From Cyanobacteria bacterium UBA9971 (GTDB taxonomy: Bacteria; Cyanobacteriota; Vampirovibrionia; Gastranaerophilales; UBA9971): a DNA stretch of 6,769 nt. Location: positions 17,870-24,638 of the forward strand of contig DNRP01000180.1 of the NCBI GenBank assembly GCA_003499955.1, given 5' to 3'. Of the stretch, positions 4,973-6,769 are shown one piece after another. Every line of letters starts with the position of its first letter. Positions within the stretch are counted from its first letter, which is position 1. A program made the position numbers and the translations under genes. The notes below the pieces were generated by a model. It searched no databases. It was not told where the DNA came from and saw only the letters and a program-made list of their open reading frames with translations.

Positions 4973-6577
4973 TTAGGCTAATTTGAACCAAACATCGTCT
5001 ACTTTATTTGTTTTGCCTTCGGTTGTTTCGTATGAACCGTTTTGAAGACTTACTGAAGAGTTGTTTATGTTACTTTCGATATACTCTAAATCGTCATTTT
5101 TGTCTTCGTAAGTTAAACCGATTTTAGAAACATTTCCGAGGGATTCGAGTTCGGTAACGTTGCTGTCGCTTATTAAACCAAGGTTTGAACCGATTGATTT
5201 AAGTGCTTCTTGTAATTTTACTACGTTTACTTTGTTATCTTCAATTATTGTTGCGCCTGTTTTAGCTTCTGCGCTTATAGCTACTTGTTTAAGTGATTCG
5301 AATCCATTGGTTGCTTCGATTTTTTCGCCGGTGAAAGGATTGATTGTTTCGTTACCGAATACTTCTGTTCCGTCGATTTTACCGTTACCGTTAGCATCGC
5401 TCATTGCTAACATTTTGTCTCCGTTTACTGCTGCTCCGTCAGCTGCTCCGTTTTGGTCGATGTCTACGCCGATGCCTTGTTGAGCTTCTACTGTTCCATT
5501 TTCGTTTGTATCAAGGATTAATGGTGAACCTGTTGTGTATTTGCCTTGATTGATTACGAAGTCACCGCCGATTGATTTTGCAATGTTTGCCATATTTTTG
5601 TTGGAAGCTACATCGGTTGTGTATAAATAGTTGTTACCTTGTGGAACGCTGATTACGGATTTATATTGTGCTTTGTTATATTGTTTATAGATGTGATATT
5701 TGCCGTCTTGTTGACCTTTTGCTACTAAGTATGTTGGTGATCCGTCTGTAGCAACTTGTGTAAGATCAACATTGCTGCTTTTTAACCAGTTTAATTCTGC
5801 TGAGCTTAGATTTTTTGCTAAAAATTCAGGAGTTTTTAATTCATCTATAGCTGCATCTTGTGCTGTATCTTTAGCTGTATTTTGAGCTAATAATGTTTTT
5901 AATTCAGCTATTTGGGTTTTCAAACCGGTAATTTCTGTATCTTGTGCTGTATTTTTTGTTTCAACATCTGCAATTTTTGTATCTTGTACAGTATCTTTTT
6001 CATCATTTGCTGCTATTGCTGCTGTATTTGCTGCGATTGCTGTATCTTGTGCTGCGTTTTTTGTTTCAACATCTGCGATTTTTGTATCTTGAGCCGCATC
6101 TTTTTCTTTTTGCCCGTTTAATCCAATTAATTCCTGCATAAATTTTTGGAAGAAATTATTTGCAGTTACCGGTTGATCTTCTACAGGTGTTGTAACTACT
6201 TCATCTGTTCCTGGAGTTGCATATACCGGTGTTGGTGATACCGGATTAAGTTGTTGACTATTTCTTCCTAATAACATTGGAAGGAAGCTCATTAACATGC
6301 TTAATATATTCATTAACATCGGGTTGATTGATGAAGATTGTTGTTGAACAGGTGAATAGTTATAATTTTGGGTTGCGTATGATTGTTGTGGAAACATTGT
6401 TGAATATGATTGATTATATAAAGATGTTGTATTTTGTGTTTGATAAGTTGGAAGTGGTTGCATTGCTGAACTTATAAAAGGATTGCTGTACATATTGCTT
6501 GTGTTTGGTTGGTAGTAGTTTTGTTGTGAATAATTTGAAGTTGGTTGGTAATAGTTTTGTGTTGTTCCGTATAACAT
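4973..6577 (-). CDS. Modular Q/N/Y-rich, coiled-coil, EF-hand-like protein, unknown function
   Basis: A 534-residue protein whose overall family I do not recognise. Residues 1-82 are low complexity, with many Gln, Tyr, Asn, Pro and Ser and two QNYYQP units. Residues 85-104 are hydrophobic and Met/Leu-rich (PMLMNILSMLMSFLPMLLG). No charged residue occurs before Arg105. A Thr/Pro/Val linker leads to a heptad coiled coil at about 157-249 built of QDTKIADVETKN-type units. The C-terminal part holds acidic glycine loops: DTNENGTVE (356-364), DIDQNGAAD (372-380), and a canonical 12-residue EF-hand loop DANGNGKIDGTE (394-405), followed by a NGFESLK segment (424-430). These loops suggest Ca2+ binding. 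There is no N-terminal signal peptide, so export, if any, would use another route. The ATG at 6577 is chosen over an in-frame TTG at 6592 because GGAGGA lies 7 bases before it. The gene is alone on its strand and ends at the shared terminator. A cell-surface, scaffold or fibre role is inferred, not shown. Confidence 0.85.
   Translation of the reverse strand: MLYGTTQNYYQPTSNYSQQNYYQPNTSNMYSNPFISSAMQPLPTYQTQNTTSLYNQSYSTMFPQQSYATQNYNYSPVQQQSSSINPMLMNILSMLMSFLPMLLGRNSQQLNPVSPTPVYATPGTDEVVTTPVEDQPVTANNFFQKFMQELIGLNGQKEKDAAQDTKIADVETKNAAQDTAIAANTAAIAANDEKDTVQDTKIADVETKNTAQDTEITGLKTQIAELKTLLAQNTAKDTAQDAAIDELKTPEFLAKNLSSAELNWLKSSNVDLTQVATDGSPTYLVAKGQQDGKYHIYKQYNKAQYKSVISVPQGNNYLYTTDVASNKNMANIAKSIGGDFVINQGKYTTGSPLILDTNENGTVEAQQGIGVDIDQNGAADGAAVNGDKMLAMSDANGNGKIDGTEVFGNETINPFTGEKIEATNGFESLKQVAISAEAKTGATIIEDNKVNVVKLQEALKSIGSNLGLISDSNVTELESLGNVSKIGLTYEDKNDDLEYIESNINNSSVSLQNGSYETTEGKTNKVDDVWFKLA
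5363..5398 (-). other. Canonical EF-hand loop (coding segment)
   Basis: This codes DANGNGKIDGTE. The acidic or amide ligands are at loop positions 1, 3, 5 and 9, with Gly at 6, Ile at 8 and Glu at 12, which matches the EF-hand calcium loop. Two related but less canonical loops, DxNxNGxxE and DxDxNGxxD, lie just before it in the protein at 5438-5512. Confidence 0.75.
5831..6109 (-). other. Heptad-repeat coiled-coil region
   Basis: Residues about 157-249 of the minus-strand protein read as unbroken seven-residue steps (for example QDTKIAD VETKNAA QDTAIAA NTAAIAA). Ile, Val and Leu recur at core positions and Asn/Gln/Thr at others. The Asn/Thr-rich core resembles trimeric coiled coils of bacterial surface fibres and phage tail fibres. 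The oligomer state is inferred. Confidence 0.75.
5936..6106. repeat. 66-bp direct repeat at 105-bp period within the coiled coil
   Basis: Bases 5936-6001 and 6041-6106 match at 59 of 66 positions by eye, exactly 105 bases (35 codons, five heptads) apart. Both encode a QDTKIADVETKN-type unit. Differences are mostly synonymous or Ala/Thr/Val exchanges. This looks like an in-frame segment duplication that preserves the coiled-coil register. Confidence 0.85.
6507..6560. repeat. Duplicated 18-bp unit coding QNYYQP
   Basis: Bases 6507-6524 and 6543-6560 differ at one base and are 36 bases apart. Both encode QNYYQP on the minus strand near the N-terminus of the low-complexity segment (residues 19-24 and 7-12). 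This points to small tandem expansion of the Tyr/Gln-rich region. Confidence 0.75.
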
Positions 6578-6584
6578 AAAATTT

Positions 6585-6590
6585 TCCTCC
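6585..6590 (-). promoter_or_regulatory. Shine-Dalgarno of the minus-strand gene (decides the start)
   Basis: GGAGGA on the minus strand lies 7 bases before the ATG at 6577 and is the strongest ribosome site in the window. The in-frame TTG at 6592 overlaps this motif and is therefore an unlikely start. Confidence 0.88.
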
Positions 6591-6592
6591 AA

Positions 6593-6769
6593 GACGCTTG
6601 TTTATCTACACTTTATATATTATTTATTTCCTTATGCTATATTAAAAACATACAATTCCAAAAAATTGCTTTTTTTGCAATATTTCTCTTTACATTACTT
6701 AATATACAAATATTCTATATAAGCCAAACACCCAATAAATTCAGGAAAAAACACTTTTTAAAATTAATT
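6593..6769. other. Noncoding upstream region of the minus-strand gene
   Basis: A 177-base AT-rich stretch with no supportable gene on either strand. It should contain the promoter of the minus-strand gene. Several TATATT- and TAATAT-like boxes occur, but none has a convincing -35 partner at normal spacing, so I make no promoter call. A small perfect inverted repeat, ATTGC-T7-GCAAT, lies at 6665-6681; its role is unknown. Confidence 0.5.

Noticed and set aside
5160..5483. 107-codon + strand frame opposite the EF-hand region
   Set aside because: It is antisense to a well-supported gene with strong protein patterns and has no family signature of its own.
5912..6141. Cysteine- and leucine-rich reading frames on the + strand, one with many CC pairs
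   Set aside because: They lie antisense to the coiled-coil repeat of the minus-strand gene. The Cys and Leu runs are the mirror of Ala/Gln/Thr/Asn codons, and there is no ribosome site.
6492..6577. Signal peptide at the N-terminus of the minus-strand protein
   Set aside because: There is no basic n-region, the hydrophobic stretch begins only at residue 85, and the first residues are polar and Tyr/Gln-rich.

Overview
This is an AT-rich bacterial window. It holds two housekeeping genes (thiazole synthase ThiG and the glycyl-tRNA synthetase beta chain GlyS), two tiny membrane-protein genes between them, and a surface-oriented accessory half: a pilin-like protein, a family 2 glycosyltransferase and a large repetitive calcium-binding-type protein. 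The two-subunit GlyRS is a bacterial trait. The AT-rich codons, the lone glyS without an adjacent glyQ, and the style of the pilin-like and Q/N/Y-rich proteins would fit a non-photosynthetic cyanobacterial relative (Vampirovibrionia/Melainabacteria, e.g. gut Gastranaerophilales). That assignment is an inference from style and gene content, not proof.

Layout. Bases 1-43 are the tail of an upstream region plus the thiG ribosome binding site. thiG (44-814, +) is about 45% GC. After a 58-base gap come two very AT-rich (about 23-24% GC) small membrane-protein genes at 873-1127 and 1128-1241. They abut exactly (TAA then ATG), and the second has a strong Shine-Dalgarno inside the first. glyS (1264-3312) follows after 22 bases. 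A 58-base AT-only spacer with a 12-bp inverted repeat leads to a pilin-like gene (3371-4105): a prepilin-type N-terminus, a proline linker and a C-terminal DUF1566 (Lcl-type, C-type-lectin-like) domain. A GT2 glycosyltransferase gene starts 12 bases later (4118-4921). All these genes are on the + strand. A perfect 12-bp hairpin with A and T tracts (4921-4951) ends that run and also serves the convergent last gene.

The minus-strand gene (6577-4973) encodes a 534-residue protein of unknown family. It has a charge-free Q/Y/N-rich N-terminus, a short Met/Leu-rich hydrophobic segment, a heptad-repeat coiled coil with a 35-residue duplication, and EF-hand-like calcium loops. Its 5' flank (6593-6769) is noncoding as far as can be seen.

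How the genes relate. ThiG and GlyS are unrelated housekeeping functions. The pilin-like gene and the glycosyltransferase are probably co-transcribed, so the transferase may modify the pilin-like protein or a surface glycan; this is inferred from spacing only. The most distinctive items are the pilin-lectin fusion, whose 3' end could be tested as a diversity-generating-retroelement target, and the modular minus-strand protein. No complete new system (defence, mobile element, CRISPR or retroelement) is visible in the window.
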